A stretch of DNA of 52,802 bases from Endozoicomonas sp. ONNA2 (GTDB taxonomy: Bacteria; Pseudomonadota; Gammaproteobacteria; Pseudomonadales; Endozoicomonadaceae): assembly GCF_024606365.1 (NCBI RefSeq), contig NZ_JAHHPO010000066.1, positions 1 to 52,802 on the forward strand, written 5' to 3'. The position numbers and the translations under genes are program-made. Below are positions 1-9,317 of this stretch, in pieces. Numbering within the stretch: the first letter of the stretch is position 1; each line of letters begins with the position of its first letter. A model generated the notes under the pieces. The model worked only from the letters and a program-made list of their open reading frames with translations. It did not search any database and had not been told where the DNA came from.

Positions 1-56
1 ATAGTAACTGTCCACTTAGCCAGAAATATACGATTCCATTTGGCCAACTACTTAGG
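1..56. repeat. Dispersed palindromic repeat, copy 1 (truncated by the window edge)
   Basis: The first ~54 bases match bases 37546-37599 with only about four substitutions. Its inner part (arms TTAGCCA and TGGCCAA around an A/T-rich centre) forms an imperfect inverted repeat. Copy 2 shows that the element extends leftward, so this copy is cut by the window start. It is probably a short non-autonomous palindromic element; no coding capacity is seen. Confidence 0.75.
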
Positions 57-115
57 TCAGAAGCTTTTTAAAATTGCAGGATCTGATCATCAGGTATAAC
101 AGACAGGCGCAGACC

Positions 116-936
116 ATGTTCAAGCGAATAAAAGAAGATATCAAAACAGTCATGGACCGTGATCCGGCGGCACGGAACACCTTCGAGGTGGTGCCAATTA
201 CCCCGGGCTGCACGCGCTATTGCTGCACAGGGTGTCCCACAAACTCTGGAAGTCGGGGTTTTTCTGGTTGGGGCGCATGCTGTCAACTTTTAATCGCTGG
301 TTGACCGGTATTGAGATACATCCGGGTGCTACCATTGGGCGACGCTTTTTTATCGATCACGGTATGGGGGTTGTTATCGGTGAAACGGCGGTCATACAGG
401 ACGATGTTACGCTCTATCACGGTGTGACGCTGGGTGGTACTTCTCCCAATAAGGGTAAGGAGCATCCGGCCAACCAGGGTAAGCGGCACCCGACGTTGGC
501 TGATGGCGTGGTTGTGGGTGCCGGGGCAAAAGTGCTGGGGCCATTGGTGGTAGGAGAGGGAGCCAGGGTTGGGTCAAACGCGGTGGTTGTTCGTGAGGTA
601 CCGCCGGGGGCAACGGTTGTTGGTATTCCCGGCAGGATTGTGAAAAGGCCAGAGGTTGCCGATAGCACCGGCGAACGCCGTCATGCCAATGCAAAAAAAA
701 TGGCAGAAAAAATGGGTTTTGATGCCTATGCTGTCACTTCTGAAATGCCTGATCCCACCGCCCATGCCATTTCTGCCATGCTGGACCATCTCCATGAAGT
801 AGACTCCCGCTTTGATACGCTGTGCCAGGTGCTAAAAGATAATGGTCTTGAGTGTCAGGTGCGGCCATTGCCTGAATTGAAGAAGGAGGATTTTGCGCCT
901 GTCAAGAATGATAATCGAGGGGTTCTTATTGATTAG
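116..936 (+). pseudogene. cysE: Serine O-acetyltransferase CysE, interrupted by a one-base frameshift
   Basis: CysE makes O-acetyl-L-serine from serine and acetyl-CoA, the committed step of cysteine synthesis. The N-terminal part ([20 protein letters not shown]...) reads from ATG 116. The remainder, including the left-handed beta-helix hexapeptide repeats and the typical [19 protein letters not shown] stretch, is in another frame (open from a TTG at 220 to 936). Dropping into the second frame near 188-193 (GTGGTG) restores the family sequence [11 protein letters not shown] without loss, so one base appears to be missing there. Corrected length is about 272 residues, typical of the CysE form found beside iscR. 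It lies upstream of the isc genes, where it would supply cysteine for IscS, but is separated from iscR by an unrelated minus-strand gene. It could be a true pseudogene or a sequencing/assembly error; the absence of other damage makes an error or a very recent mutation likely. Confidence 0.8.
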
Positions 937-1024
937 TCGTCTATTCTCGGACAGCCTCTCAGGTCAGCCTCGTGGGTTTTGGCGCTTTTTTTGTGTTACC
1001 GGGTCGTTTGGTTAGTAAGAGGAA

Positions 1025-1055
1025 GGTACCATTAATGCATCATGATAATGGTACC
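1025..1055. other. 10-bp perfect inverted repeat between cysE and the orphan gene
   Basis: GGTACCATTA (1025-1034) and TAATGGTACC (1046-1055) are exact inverted copies around an 11-base loop. No T-run follows on either strand, so it is not a standard intrinsic terminator. A smaller GAGGGC/GCCCTC hairpin follows at 1073-1086. The pair sits between converging ends of cysE and the 1101-2864 gene and may act as a bidirectional RNA 3' end. Confidence 0.5.
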
Positions 1056-1100
1056 TATAAAGCGAGTTGAAGGAGGGCGTGCCCTCTTAGGCATAGGATT

Positions 1101-2864
1101 CTAGCGTTGCAAGGTGTGCTCTATATTTTGTGTTGCTAATCGCTTTTTAGAGCATTTTTCGATTAGTTCTATAGTTTGTAGTGATATTTGGCATAGGTCT
1201 AATAGAAAAGTTATATCTTTGACATCCGCAGGATCACGACTGGCTTTGGAAGTATCGAGACTTTTGTATTGACTTAACATAATGGCAGCAAACGTTTGGA
1301 AGCATTTCATATCTTCAGGGTCAGCAGCTACAGCAGCGGGAATTATCAAGTCTCCAGTGGTGGTGTCGATTATTTGTTGACTCTCTAGAATTTCTCTAAA
1401 TGCATCAAGAATGAAGTGTTTAACTTGAGGCCCTCCTTCTTGAGAAGCACGCCAGTTAGTCTCTGCTGTTATTCTATCCATTTTAATCGGAAAATCGGAG
1501 GTGTGATAATTATCATGCAGATAGTGGCTGACGTCTGATGCGAGCTTCTGGTGTGCTATAAGAATGCTTATTGCTTGCCTGAGTAATTGTTTCGAAGACG
1601 GATTCGCTGGTATCAACGCAGTGGACGAGCTGGCGATTTCAGTTTCAACGGGTCCACATGCCTGCAACTGCTCACTGTTGACTGGCAAAACCCCGGTTTC
1701 TGGCGTTGTTTCAGGGGGCTTATCGGACTGTAGAGTGGCGTCTATAGAATTTTCCAGCCTTTTTTCAGCTGCTACATATGCCTGATCATAGAACTCTTTG
1801 CAAGAATATAAATGTTTAGAAGTTTCAATACTCCTTTCAATGCAGAGTTTGGCAATTTCTTTGGCTACTAGTGTCTTTATTGGTGTTTGCGAGCTGCTTG
1901 ATTCAAATCTTTTTATTAATTTTGACAGAGTTTTTTTGGTTTCTTTTACCATAAACATTTGGTAAAGCTCACGTTCGTATACAGTTGAGCGTTTAAAAAA
2001 GTCTTTTGTGGGTTCAGGGAAGTCTAATTTACCAAGAACCTCTCGTCTTCTCATGTGGTCACAGAGAGCTTTGTGTTCCTTTTTAAAGTCAGCAAAAGTT
2101 GTGTCGTATCCAGAAAAGTAATTAGAGATTACTACTGGCATCTGTTGTTCCTTGCTGCTGACCGTTTCGCTTTCCATCCCATAAGGAGAGGTTAGAACTG
2201 ATAGTGAGAGAATTTTTTCTGGTTGCAGTGCCTTGGCTGAATGCCGCAACCCGGTTGCCAAAGGAGTTTTTATTGGGTTGACAGTTATAGTAGAGCAAGA
2301 GGTTTCCCACTGTTCATATTCGCTCTTCAGTTTTTCATAGTCTGGTAGTTCCATGGGTACAGATCTGGCTTTGAAGCAGCCATCTTCTGATAGGCTGTAG
2401 GTTGTTTTCCCATCTAATGATGTTATTGCTCGCTGATCATCGTTGAAAAAGGCTTCGCCGTTTTGGAAAAGAGGTTGAAGTTTTCTAAAGTGAGCGTCTG
2501 ACAGTGAGATTTTTGTTACAGTGGGGCGTGGTTGTTCGGCAAGTTTGCTTTTGCGGGGTAAACGGTTATCAAATTGTTGGTGTGCAGAGGTGGCCAAATT
2601 CTGTGTTGGTTGAGTAGTTTGGCTGATTTTCCTTTTGGCCAGTTCTTTAAGGTCTTGAGATAGCGAGTTGTATAACCTTTCAGCCTTGCTTACGTTGTCA
2701 GGAGTTTTTGGACAATGAGTAATATTACGTTTTTCATTTAAAAATATAACTTTATTGCCCCACTTAAGGTAGGACTGAGTTTCCTGTTCCAGTTGGTATT
2801 CTTTTTGTTCAAGTCCCAGTTTAATTTGATGCAAGTGGCGAGGGGCTAACGTTTGAGTATTCAT
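1101..2864 (-). CDS. Unrecognised 587-residue protein (possible secreted or effector-like protein)
   Basis: I do not recognise this family. The protein starts MNTQTLAPRHLHQ, with an AAGGA Shine-Dalgarno sequence about ten bases before ATG 2864. It is polar, rich in Ser, Thr, Gln, Lys and Glu, has no signal peptide and no obvious membrane segment. Two long charged helical stretches (roughly residues 270-390 and 430-580) suggest an all-helical C-terminal half. Its DNA is visibly more A/T-rich than the flanking cysE and isc genes, and it sits between cysE and iscR, which are neighbours in many relatives. This suggests it was inserted. Given the T3SS genes elsewhere in the window, an effector is possible, but nothing in the sequence proves it. 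Confidence 0.7.
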   Translation of the reverse strand: MNTQTLAPRHLHQIKLGLEQKEYQLEQETQSYLKWGNKVIFLNEKRNITHCPKTPDNVSKAERLYNSLSQDLKELAKRKISQTTQPTQNLATSAHQQFDNRLPRKSKLAEQPRPTVTKISLSDAHFRKLQPLFQNGEAFFNDDQRAITSLDGKTTYSLSEDGCFKARSVPMELPDYEKLKSEYEQWETSCSTITVNPIKTPLATGLRHSAKALQPEKILSLSVLTSPYGMESETVSSKEQQMPVVISNYFSGYDTTFADFKKEHKALCDHMRRREVLGKLDFPEPTKDFFKRSTVYERELYQMFMVKETKKTLSKLIKRFESSSSQTPIKTLVAKEIAKLCIERSIETSKHLYSCKEFYDQAYVAAEKRLENSIDATLQSDKPPETTPETGVLPVNSEQLQACGPVETEIASSSTALIPANPSSKQLLRQAISILIAHQKLASDVSHYLHDNYHTSDFPIKMDRITAETNWRASQEGGPQVKHFILDAFREILESQQIIDTTTGDLIIPAAVAADPEDMKCFQTFAAIMLSQYKSLDTSKASRDPADVKDITFLLDLCQISLQTIELIEKCSKKRLATQNIEHTLQR

Positions 2865-3147
2865 GAATTTTATCGTCCTTAGAGCTGGTCATTATTTCTA
2901 TTTTCAAGGGAGCACGTTTCAGATGTGATTGCTACTTTGGACAACGTTTTTTTTAAAGAGATCATAACAGTGTTGTTAGTCATATTGACTTCATTAAAAG
3001 TCTGTTTTGGCTGTCCGTTTGACCGGTGAAGTAATTTTGAAACTTAGCGCCTGTTTCTATAAAATGCCAAAAATTATATAAATCTGCTTTTTAAGACCTT
3101 TTTTTATCCCCGCTTTATTTGACAAACTTGTCGCTGTTTTAACTCCA
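2865..3147. other. Divergent intergenic region upstream of the orphan gene and iscR
   Basis: A/T-rich spacer between the minus-strand 587-residue gene and iscR. Apart from the Shine-Dalgarno of the minus gene and the iscR control region described separately (3148-3180), I see no gene or strong repeat here. Confidence 0.5.
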
Positions 3148-3180
3148 ATAGTTGACTAAATTACTCAGGTATTACATAAT
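3148..3180 (+). promoter_or_regulatory. isc operon promoter overlapped by a type 1 IscR operator
   Basis: Bases 3148-3172 match the 25-base type 1 IscR consensus (ATASYYGACTRWWWYAGTCRRSTAT) with one mismatch, in the right half (ACTC for AGTC). The operator contains a TTGACT -35 hexamer (3152-3157), and CATAAT (3175-3180) follows at 17 bp as the -10. The overlap is what would be needed for [2Fe-2S]-IscR to block RNA polymerase, as in the E. coli isc promoter. IscR begins about 130 bases downstream. Confidence 0.8.
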
Positions 3181-3308
3181 TGCACGCAGATACCTCAAGT
3201 CTGTAGATTTTTTTTCGTCGGGAGAATCATGGATAAGAATCATGGGCTTAGAGTGATCAGGAACTGATAATAGTGATAACCCTGCCTGAATAGCAAGAGA
3301 GATGCTGT

Positions 3309-3779
3309 ATGAGATTGACAACCAAAGGACGTTATGCGGTGACCGCCATGCTCGATCTGGCACTTCATGCTGATCAGGGTCCGGTCTCTCTTGCAGATAT
3401 ATCGGATCGTCAGGAGATATCCCTCTCTTATCTGGAGCAGCTGTTTTCCAAGCTTCGCCGTGGTGAGCTGGTCTGCAGTGTGCGCGGGCCAGGGGGAGGG
3501 TACCAGCTCAGTCGTGGCACTGACGCTATTTACATTGCCCAAGTGATCGATGCTGTTAATGAATCCGTAGACGCAACCAGGTGCAAGGGAGCAGGAGGTT
3601 GCCAGAAAGGTGTCACCTGTCTGACTCATCACTTGTGGCAGGACCTCAGTGAGCAGATTCATTCGTTTCTTGGAGGGATAAGTCTCGCTGATCTTGTTGC
3701 ACGCAGGGAAGTGCAAACTGTTGCTATTCGTCAGGATCAGCAGCAAGACAACAAAATTGCCGCTGACACCATTTTGTAA
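3309..3779 (+). CDS. iscR: Iron-sulfur cluster regulator IscR
   Basis: Rrf2-family repressor that binds a [2Fe-2S] cluster and turns down the isc operon when clusters are plentiful. The 156-residue protein has the N-terminal winged helix ([20 protein letters not shown]) and the cluster ligands Cys92, Cys98, Cys104 and His107, at the same positions as in E. coli IscR. It is first in the isc operon and lies behind a promoter carrying its own binding site, so autoregulation is expected. The last ~15 residues ([15 protein letters not shown]) are a polar tail of no obvious function. Confidence 0.97.
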   Translation: MRLTTKGRYAVTAMLDLALHADQGPVSLADISDRQEISLSYLEQLFSKLRRGELVCSVRGPGGGYQLSRGTDAIYIAQVIDAVNESVDATRCKGAGGCQKGVTCLTHHLWQDLSEQIHSFLGGISLADLVARREVQTVAIRQDQQQDNKIAADTIL

Positions 3780-3791
3780 GGCATTTTTTGT

Positions 3792-3829
3792 AAGGCATTT
3801 TTTTAAAGTGCCTTCAAGAAAGCTTGAAG
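3792..3829 (+). promoter_or_regulatory. Two overlapping hairpins in the iscR-iscS spacer
   Basis: AAGGCATTTT (3792-3801) pairs with AAAGTGCCTT (3805-3814, one G-T pair) around a three-base loop. CTTCAAG (3812-3818) pairs with CTTGAAG (3823-3829) around AAAG. They share 3812-3814, so they are partly exclusive. In E. coli the iscR-iscS spacer is structured and protects iscR mRNA when iscSUA is degraded after RyhB pairing; this could be the counterpart. The role here is inferred. Confidence 0.55.
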
Positions 3830-3903
3830 TGTAGCAGCATGATGATTTTAACCCTTTGTAATTCAAGGGCCTTGAGCGTACTGATCGTGTGGAGATGTAC
3901 CAA

Positions 3904-5118
3904 ATGAAATTACCTATTTATCTCGATTATTCCGCAACAACACCGGTAGACCCGCGAGTGGCTGAGAAGATGATTCAGTGCCTCTCTCTTGAAGGTAATT
4001 TCGGTAATCCGGCTTCCCGCTCCCATGTTTTCGGCTGGCGTGCTGAAGAGGCTGTTGAAGATGCCCGTCGTCAGGTTGCCAATCTGATTCATGCTGATCC
4101 AAGAGAGATTGTCTGGACATCCGGTGCCACTGAGTCTGACAACCTGGCCATTAAGGGTGTTGCCCATTTTTACAGTAAAAAGGGCAAGCATATCGTTACC
4201 TCCCGAATTGAGCATAAGGCGGTGCTGGACCCCTGTCGTCAGCTGGAGCGGGCCGGGTTTGAAGTCACATATCTGGACCCGGACAGCGATGGTCTGATCA
4301 CCCCTGAAATGGTGGAAAATGCCCTGCGTGATGACACCATTCTGGTCAGTTTGATGCATGTCAATAATGAGATTGGTGTGATCAACGATATTGAAGCCAT
4401 TGGTGATCTTGCCCGTTCACGCAAGATTGTCTTTCACGTGGATGCTGCGCAAAGCGTTGGCAAAATTCCCCTCAATATGGCAACCATGAAGGTTGATCTG
4501 CTGTCTATTTCTGCCCATAAACTTTATGGCCCAAAAGGTATTGGTGTGCTTTATGTGCGCCGTAAGCCCCGTATTCGCCTGGAAGCCCAGATGCACGGTG
4601 GTGGTCATGAGCGGGGTATGCGTTCCGGAACTCTGGCAACTCACCAGATCGTTGGTATGGGGGAGGCGTGCCGAATTGCTGCTGCAGAGATGGACTCCGA
4701 AAGAACACGTCTGATTGCGCTGAAGGATCGGGTGCTTGCCCAGTTGTCCGATCTGGAAGAAGTTCATGTTAATGGCTCGCTTGAACAGCGGGTTCCTGGC
4801 ATTTTAAATATCAGCTTTGCCTTTGTTGAAGGAGAATCTTTGATGATGTCCCTGAAGGACCTTGCTATCTCCTCTGGCTCTGCCTGCACTTCTGCCAGTC
4901 TTGAGCCTTCTTATGTACTCAGAGCTCTGGGCTTGAGTGATGAGCTTGCCCACAGTTCCCTGAGGATCAGTCTGGGGCGCTTTACCACCGGGGCAGAAGT
5001 GGATCATGCCGTAGCAGAGATCAGAGAGGCGGTTGCAAAACTGAGAGAGTTGTCGCCGCTATGGGATATGTACAAAGATGGCGTTGACCTCAGCCAGGTT
5101 GAATGGGTTGCGCACTGA
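3904..5118 (+). CDS. iscS: Cysteine desulfurase IscS
   Basis: PLP enzyme that takes sulfur from cysteine and passes it as persulfide to IscU and to tRNA thiolation partners. From ATG 3904 (GGAG eight bases upstream) the protein has 404 residues, the E. coli length. The PLP lysine is Lys206 ([12 protein letters not shown]), His104 is present, and the persulfide cysteine is Cys328 in the mobile loop [15 protein letters not shown]. An upstream in-frame GTG at 3889 overlaps the Shine-Dalgarno and is not the likely start. It lies between iscR and iscU in the operon. Confidence 0.98.
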   Translation: MKLPIYLDYSATTPVDPRVAEKMIQCLSLEGNFGNPASRSHVFGWRAEEAVEDARRQVANLIHADPREIVWTSGATESDNLAIKGVAHFYSKKGKHIVTSRIEHKAVLDPCRQLERAGFEVTYLDPDSDGLITPEMVENALRDDTILVSLMHVNNEIGVINDIEAIGDLARSRKIVFHVDAAQSVGKIPLNMATMKVDLLSISAHKLYGPKGIGVLYVRRKPRIRLEAQMHGGGHERGMRSGTLATHQIVGMGEACRIAAAEMDSERTRLIALKDRVLAQLSDLEEVHVNGSLEQRVPGILNISFAFVEGESLMMSLKDLAISSGSACTSASLEPSYVLRALGLSDELAHSSLRISLGRFTTGAEVDHAVAEIREAVAKLRELSPLWDMYKDGVDLSQVEWVAH

Positions 5119-5162
5119 TTTATATGAAGTTTTGCGACAAAAAAACTTCAGAGGAGAGCAAA

Positions 5163-5564
5163 ATGGCATACAGTGAAAAGGTTATCGATCACTACGAGCA
5201 TCCGCGCAACGTAGGTAAGCTTGATCAGGATTCTCAACGGGTGGGCACTGGCATGGTGGGTGCTCCAGCCTGTGGAGACGTCATGCGCCTGCAGATTCAG
5301 GTTAACGATGAAGGCGTTATTGAAGACGCTCGCTTCAAAACCTACGGGTGTGGCTCTGCTATTGCTTCCAGTTCGCTGGCAACCGAGTGGATGAAGGGCA
5401 AGACGCTGGACGAGGCGGCAACTATCAAGAACACAGATATTGCTGAAGAGCTTGCACTGCCGCCGGTGAAAATTCATTGCTCGGTTCTGGCTGAAGATGC
5501 CATCAAGGCGGCAATTGATGATTATCGGGCCAAGCAAAAGCATGATGCAGCTCCAGCTGCCTGA
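5163..5564 (+). CDS. iscU: Iron-sulfur cluster scaffold IscU
   Basis: Scaffold on which IscS sulfur and iron are assembled into [2Fe-2S] clusters. The 133-residue protein carries the three cluster cysteines Cys37 (GAPACGD), Cys63 (YGCGSA) and Cys106 (HCS). It also has the LPPVK motif (about 99-103) recognised by the HscA chaperone that is encoded downstream. AGGAG precedes ATG 5163; the longer frame from 5103 would overlap iscS and is rejected. The C-terminal tail KQKHDAAPAA is slightly longer than in E. coli. Confidence 0.98.
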   Translation: MAYSEKVIDHYEHPRNVGKLDQDSQRVGTGMVGAPACGDVMRLQIQVNDEGVIEDARFKTYGCGSAIASSSLATEWMKGKTLDEAATIKNTDIAEELALPPVKIHCSVLAEDAIKAAIDDYRAKQKHDAAPAA

Positions 5565-5664
5565 CGCAGTTCCGTTTATTCAGGTGCAGAAGTACGGTCT
5601 TCAGTTAGTGCAAGAATATAGTCGGCGGAATCGTTTGGTTTTCCGAGGGTGGATGGAGTATTAA

Positions 5665-6000
5665 ATGGCAATTACCGTAACCAAAGCGGCTGCCCGTCAT
5701 ATCAAGGGGCAGCTTTCCCGAAGAGGCAAGGGGCTCGGCATAAGGCTGGGGGTACGTACTTCGGGATGCTCTGGTATGGCCTATGTCCTTGAGTTTGTCG
5801 ATGTCGTTGATGAATGTGATGATGTTTTTGAAGATCACGGAGTCAAAGTGTTTGTTGACCCTAAAAGTCTGGTATATCTGGATGGCACAGAACTCGACCT
5901 GGTAAAGGAGGGGCTCAACGAAGGTTTGCAGTTTAACAATCCGAATGCAGCCACTGAGTGTGGTTGTGGTGAAAGCTTTAATGTTGTTGATGCTGGCTGA
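5665..6000 (+). CDS. iscA: A-type iron-sulfur carrier IscA
   Basis: Carrier/iron-binding protein that delivers clusters to apo-targets. The 111-residue protein has the invariant cysteines Cys35 (SGCSGM), Cys99 and Cys101 (ECGCGESF). ATG 5665 follows a GGATGGAG ribosome site. A 100-base spacer separates it from iscU, longer than elsewhere in the operon. Confidence 0.97.
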   Translation: MAITVTKAAARHIKGQLSRRGKGLGIRLGVRTSGCSGMAYVLEFVDVVDECDDVFEDHGVKVFVDPKSLVYLDGTELDLVKEGLNEGLQFNNPNAATECGCGESFNVVDAG

Positions 6001-6070
6001 TGGTAATTTTTGGGCTTTTGCTTCGTTAATGCTGTCAAAGAAGTTGGTCGGTACTTTTGGCCTGCCTTCT

Positions 6071-6107
6071 GGCCCGTCTGGTTCACACTGGTCGGGCCTT
6101 GTTTGTT
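6071..6107 (+). terminator. Terminator-like hairpin between iscA and hscB
   Basis: GGCCCG (6071-6076) pairs with CGGGCC (6093-6098) and is followed directly by TTGTTTGTTT. This is the form of an intrinsic terminator, yet it lies inside the isc operon. It could lower expression of hscB-hscA-fdx-iscX relative to iscRSUA, or separate them into another transcript. The 16-base loop makes it weaker than an ideal terminator. Confidence 0.6.
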
Positions 6108-6174
6108 TAAGGATCATTCTTTAATAATTGAATGCTCCGGAAATTTCATTTCTGACCAGGGACTTGATTTCGCT

Positions 6175-6717
6175 GTGGTTGATTTAACCAAAAACTATTT
6201 TGAGCTGTTTGAGTTGCCTGTTTCCTGTCAGGTTGACCAGCAGTATCTGTCCAGCCAGTACCGTGCATTGCAACGGGCAGTGCACCCTGACAGGTTTGCC
6301 GGGGATGATGCGCGTCAGCAGCGCCTTTCTGTCCAATATGCTGCTCATGTTAATGAGGCCTTTAATACGCTGAAACAGCCGTTGCCCAGAGCGATGTATT
6401 TACTGAAGCTGGCAGGTCGCGATGTTGATATGGAACGCAACACCATCATGGATCCCGAATTTTTGATGGAGCAGATGGCGTTGCGTGAATCGGTTTCGGC
6501 TATCAGGTCCACAGCAAACCCTGAGCAGGCAATTGAGCGACTGGCTGGTCAGGCGGATGCTGATATTTATCAATATCTACAACAGTTTGAGGGTTTCTGG
6601 TTAGCCGGGACTGAGCAGGATCTGGAGCAGGCAGAAACGGTTGTCAGAAAGATGCAGTTCATGGTAAAGCTGGCGACTGAATTGGATCAGCTGGAATCCG
6701 ATTTTTTGGACGACTAA
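6175..6717 (+). CDS. hscB: Co-chaperone HscB (Hsc20), probable GTG start
   Basis: J-domain protein that brings IscU to HscA and stimulates its ATPase. The J-domain HPD motif is at residues 37-39 (AVHPDRFAG), and the C-terminal helical IscU-binding domain follows. I place the start at GTG 6175 (MVDLTKNYFELFELP), giving 180 residues, close to the E. coli length of about 171. The frame is open back to 6010, but that would add about 55 residues unlike HscB and would run through the hairpin at 6071-6098. An AGGGA lies about 12 bases upstream of the chosen start. Confidence 0.93.
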   Translation: MVDLTKNYFELFELPVSCQVDQQYLSSQYRALQRAVHPDRFAGDDARQQRLSVQYAAHVNEAFNTLKQPLPRAMYLLKLAGRDVDMERNTIMDPEFLMEQMALRESVSAIRSTANPEQAIERLAGQADADIYQYLQQFEGFWLAGTEQDLEQAETVVRKMQFMVKLATELDQLESDFLDD

Positions 6718-6738
6718 TCAGGAAGAGAAGAGGCAGAT

Positions 6739-8616
6739 ATGGCGTTACTGCAGATCTCCGAGCCGGGACAGGCTCCGGAACCTCATCAATACAAGCGTGC
6801 TGTCGGCATTGACCTGGGGACCACCAACTCCCTGGTTGCTGCTGTTCGATCAGGTGCTGCTGAGACGTTTCCTGATATCGATGGCAACCATACCTTGCCT
6901 TCTGTGGTTCACTACGGTGCGCAGGGGATTGATGTCGGCAGCAATGCAAAAACCAGGGCGCTGATCGATCCGGGCAATACCATTATCTCTGTCAAGCGGA
7001 TGATGGGGCGCGGGCTTGAGGATGTTGATGCCCTTGGCGGTGTGTTGCCCTACCAGTTTGTTGCCAATGCTTGGGGAACCAATGAGGGCATGCCGTTCAT
7101 CAAAACCCGACGAGGTGCAGTCAGCCCGGTGGAAGTGTCTGCCGAGATTCTCCGTTCCCTGGTGAGCCGCGCAGAAGAGACATTAGGTGGCGATCTCGAC
7201 GGTGCCGTGATTACGGTACCGGCGTATTTTGATGATGCCCAGCGACAGGCTACCAAAGATGCTGCCAGGCTTGCAGGGCTGAAAGTTTATCGTCTGCTGA
7301 ATGAGCCCACTGCCGCGGCCGTTGCCTATGGCCTCGATCAAGAGGGCGAAGGCACTATCGCTGTGTACGATCTTGGTGGTGGCACTTTTGATATTTCAAT
7401 TTTGCGTCTGGAAAAAGGTGTATTTGAAGTGATGGCCACCGGTGGAGATACTGCCCTGGGTGGTGATGATTTTGACCGGATAGTGGCACGTTGGATGCTC
7501 CGTGAGGCGGAGGTTGATGAATCCTCAATTAACCCATTGCAGCTTCGGGAAGCGATGGTTGAGGCTTGTCGGGCCAAGGAAGCATTGACCGTTGGATCTG
7601 AAGTTGACGTCAACTTTGGTCAGTGGCGGGGTACACTGTCCCGTGGGCAGTTTAACGGGCTGGCAGACCCTTTGATTGATCGTACCATTCGAGCATTCAA
7701 GCGATCACTTCGGGATGCAGGACTTAAAGCCAGTGAGATTGATGAAGTGGTTATGGTGGGTGGCTCAACCCGCATGCCAAGGGTTCGTGAAAGGGTTGAG
7801 GCGTTTTCCGGCAGGCAACCGTTGACTTCCATTGACCCTGATCGGGTTGTGGCTGTTGGTGCAGCCCTGCAGGCTAATGTTCTGGCTGGCAATAAATCGG
7901 CAGATGATATGCTGCTACTGGATGTTATTCCGCTCTCTCTGGGGCTGGAAACCATGGGCGGGCTGATGGAAAAGGTGATCCATCGCAATACCACTATCCC
8001 GGTCAGTCGTGCCCAGGAATTTACCACCTGCAAGGATGGCCAGACAGCCATGGTCATTCACGTCTTTCAGGGCGAGCGTGAATTGATTCGCGATAACCGC
8101 TCCCTTGCCCGGTTTGAGTTGCGTGGAATTCCTGCTATGTCCGCGGGAGGTGCTAAAATCCGTGTGACTTTTCAGGTGGATGCGGATGGCTTGCTCAGTG
8201 TTGCAGCGCAGGAGTTGTCCACCGGGGTCAGGAGCAGTATTCAGGTGAAGCCTTCTTATGGCCTGAATGACTCTGATATCTCCCGAATGCTGAAAGATTC
8301 CTTTGCCCATGCCGGCGATGATCGTGATGCCAGGACGTTGCTCGAGCAACAGGTAGAGGCTGATCGAGTTGTTGGGGCGCTGGCAGCTGCACTGGATAAG
8401 GATGGTCAAACATTGCTTGGTAAAGATGAATATCATGCATTATTGGCCGATGTTGAGTCGCTGAAACAGTCCCGTGCAACCGGTGATGCCAAGGCCATTG
8501 CCCGTGAAATTGAACGTATTGCCCAGTCCAGTGAAGAATTTGCCGCCCGTCGCATGAACCAGGGTATTCGCCAGGCTCTTTCCGGACAGAAGTTAGATGA
8601 TTTGAAGGAGTTCTGA
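6739..8616 (+). CDS. hscA: Hsp70-type chaperone HscA
   Basis: Specialised Hsp70 that uses ATP to release clusters from IscU. The 625-residue protein has the nucleotide-binding start [14 protein letters not shown] (about residues 24-37). The phosphate-2/adenosine motifs [12 protein letters not shown] and [13 protein letters not shown] follow, and then a substrate-binding domain whose target is the LPPVK motif of IscU. It starts 21 bases after hscB and is followed at once by fdx. Confidence 0.98.
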   Translation: MALLQISEPGQAPEPHQYKRAVGIDLGTTNSLVAAVRSGAAETFPDIDGNHTLPSVVHYGAQGIDVGSNAKTRALIDPGNTIISVKRMMGRGLEDVDALGGVLPYQFVANAWGTNEGMPFIKTRRGAVSPVEVSAEILRSLVSRAEETLGGDLDGAVITVPAYFDDAQRQATKDAARLAGLKVYRLLNEPTAAAVAYGLDQEGEGTIAVYDLGGGTFDISILRLEKGVFEVMATGGDTALGGDDFDRIVARWMLREAEVDESSINPLQLREAMVEACRAKEALTVGSEVDVNFGQWRGTLSRGQFNGLADPLIDRTIRAFKRSLRDAGLKASEIDEVVMVGGSTRMPRVRERVEAFSGRQPLTSIDPDRVVAVGAALQANVLAGNKSADDMLLLDVIPLSLGLETMGGLMEKVIHRNTTIPVSRAQEFTTCKDGQTAMVIHVFQGERELIRDNRSLARFELRGIPAMSAGGAKIRVTFQVDADGLLSVAAQELSTGVRSSIQVKPSYGLNDSDISRMLKDSFAHAGDDRDARTLLEQQVEADRVVGALAAALDKDGQTLLGKDEYHALLADVESLKQSRATGDAKAIAREIERIAQSSEEFAARRMNQGIRQALSGQKLDDLKEF

Positions 8617-8618
8617 TA

Positions 8619-8957
8619 ATGACGCGTATTGTTTTTCTACCACACGATGAGTTGTGTCCGGGAGGTGCCGTTATCGAGGCAGAGCCCGGAGTGAGTGTGT
8701 GTGATGCAGCGTTGCAAAATGGTATTGAAATTGAGCATGCCTGTGAAAAGTCCTGTGCCTGCACCACCTGTCATGTCATTGTCAGAGAAGGCTTTGACAG
8801 CATGAAAGAGCCGGATGAACTGGAAGAGGATATGCTTGACAAGGCTTGGGGGCTTGAGCCCGAATCCCGGCTGAGTTGTCAGGCGGTAGTGGGTGATGAG
8901 GATCTGGTGGTTGAGATTCCCAGGTACACTATCAACCAGGTTTCTGAACGTCGTTGA
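8619..8957 (+). CDS. fdx: ISC-type [2Fe-2S] ferredoxin
   Basis: Electron donor for cluster assembly on IscU. The 112-residue protein has the adrenodoxin-type ligand set Cys42, Cys48, Cys51 and Cys87 (ACEKSCACTTC... SRLSCQ). GAAGGAG lies within the end of hscA, and the ATG is two bases after the hscA stop, indicating translational coupling. Confidence 0.98.
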   Translation: MTRIVFLPHDELCPGGAVIEAEPGVSVCDAALQNGIEIEHACEKSCACTTCHVIVREGFDSMKEPDELEEDMLDKAWGLEPESRLSCQAVVGDEDLVVEIPRYTINQVSERR

Positions 8958-9034
8958 TTTTTGCCGGGTCTGTTTGGGATGCTGGCTGGGGTTTGTCCTG
9001 GAACAGAACGGTTAAATGATCATGGAGTGGGGCA

Positions 9035-9238
9035 ATGAGTTTAAAGTGGGCAGATGTTTATGATATTGCCATTGAGCTTTACGAGGCGTATCCGGATGTT
9101 GATCCCAGGTATGTCAATTTTGTTGACCTGAGAAGCTGGATCCTGTCCCTGGACAGTTTTGAAGACGATCCTGAGCGCTGTGGTGAAAAGGTACTTGAAG
9201 CCATACAGTTGGCATGGATTGAAGAGTCTGAAGACTGA
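9035..9238 (+). CDS. iscX: IscX (YfhJ) iron-sulfur assembly protein
   Basis: Small acidic protein that binds iron and IscS and modulates cysteine desulfurase activity. The 67-residue sequence MSLKWADVYDIAIELYE...DPRYVNFVDLRSWILSL is typical, ending with the acidic WIEESED tail. It closes the isc operon 77 bases after fdx. Confidence 0.97.
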   Translation: MSLKWADVYDIAIELYEAYPDVDPRYVNFVDLRSWILSLDSFEDDPERCGEKVLEAIQLAWIEESED

Positions 9239-9317
9239 GGCACCGTTTTTTTTTGAGAGGGTGTTGGCTCTGATAAAATCTGTTGAGGGTTTAAAGGCTA
9301 TTTTCTCGGCTAAAGAA

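Noticed and set aside
6010-6174. N-terminal extension of hscB
   Set aside because: The added residues do not resemble HscB and run through a terminator-like hairpin; GTG 6175 gives the normal length.
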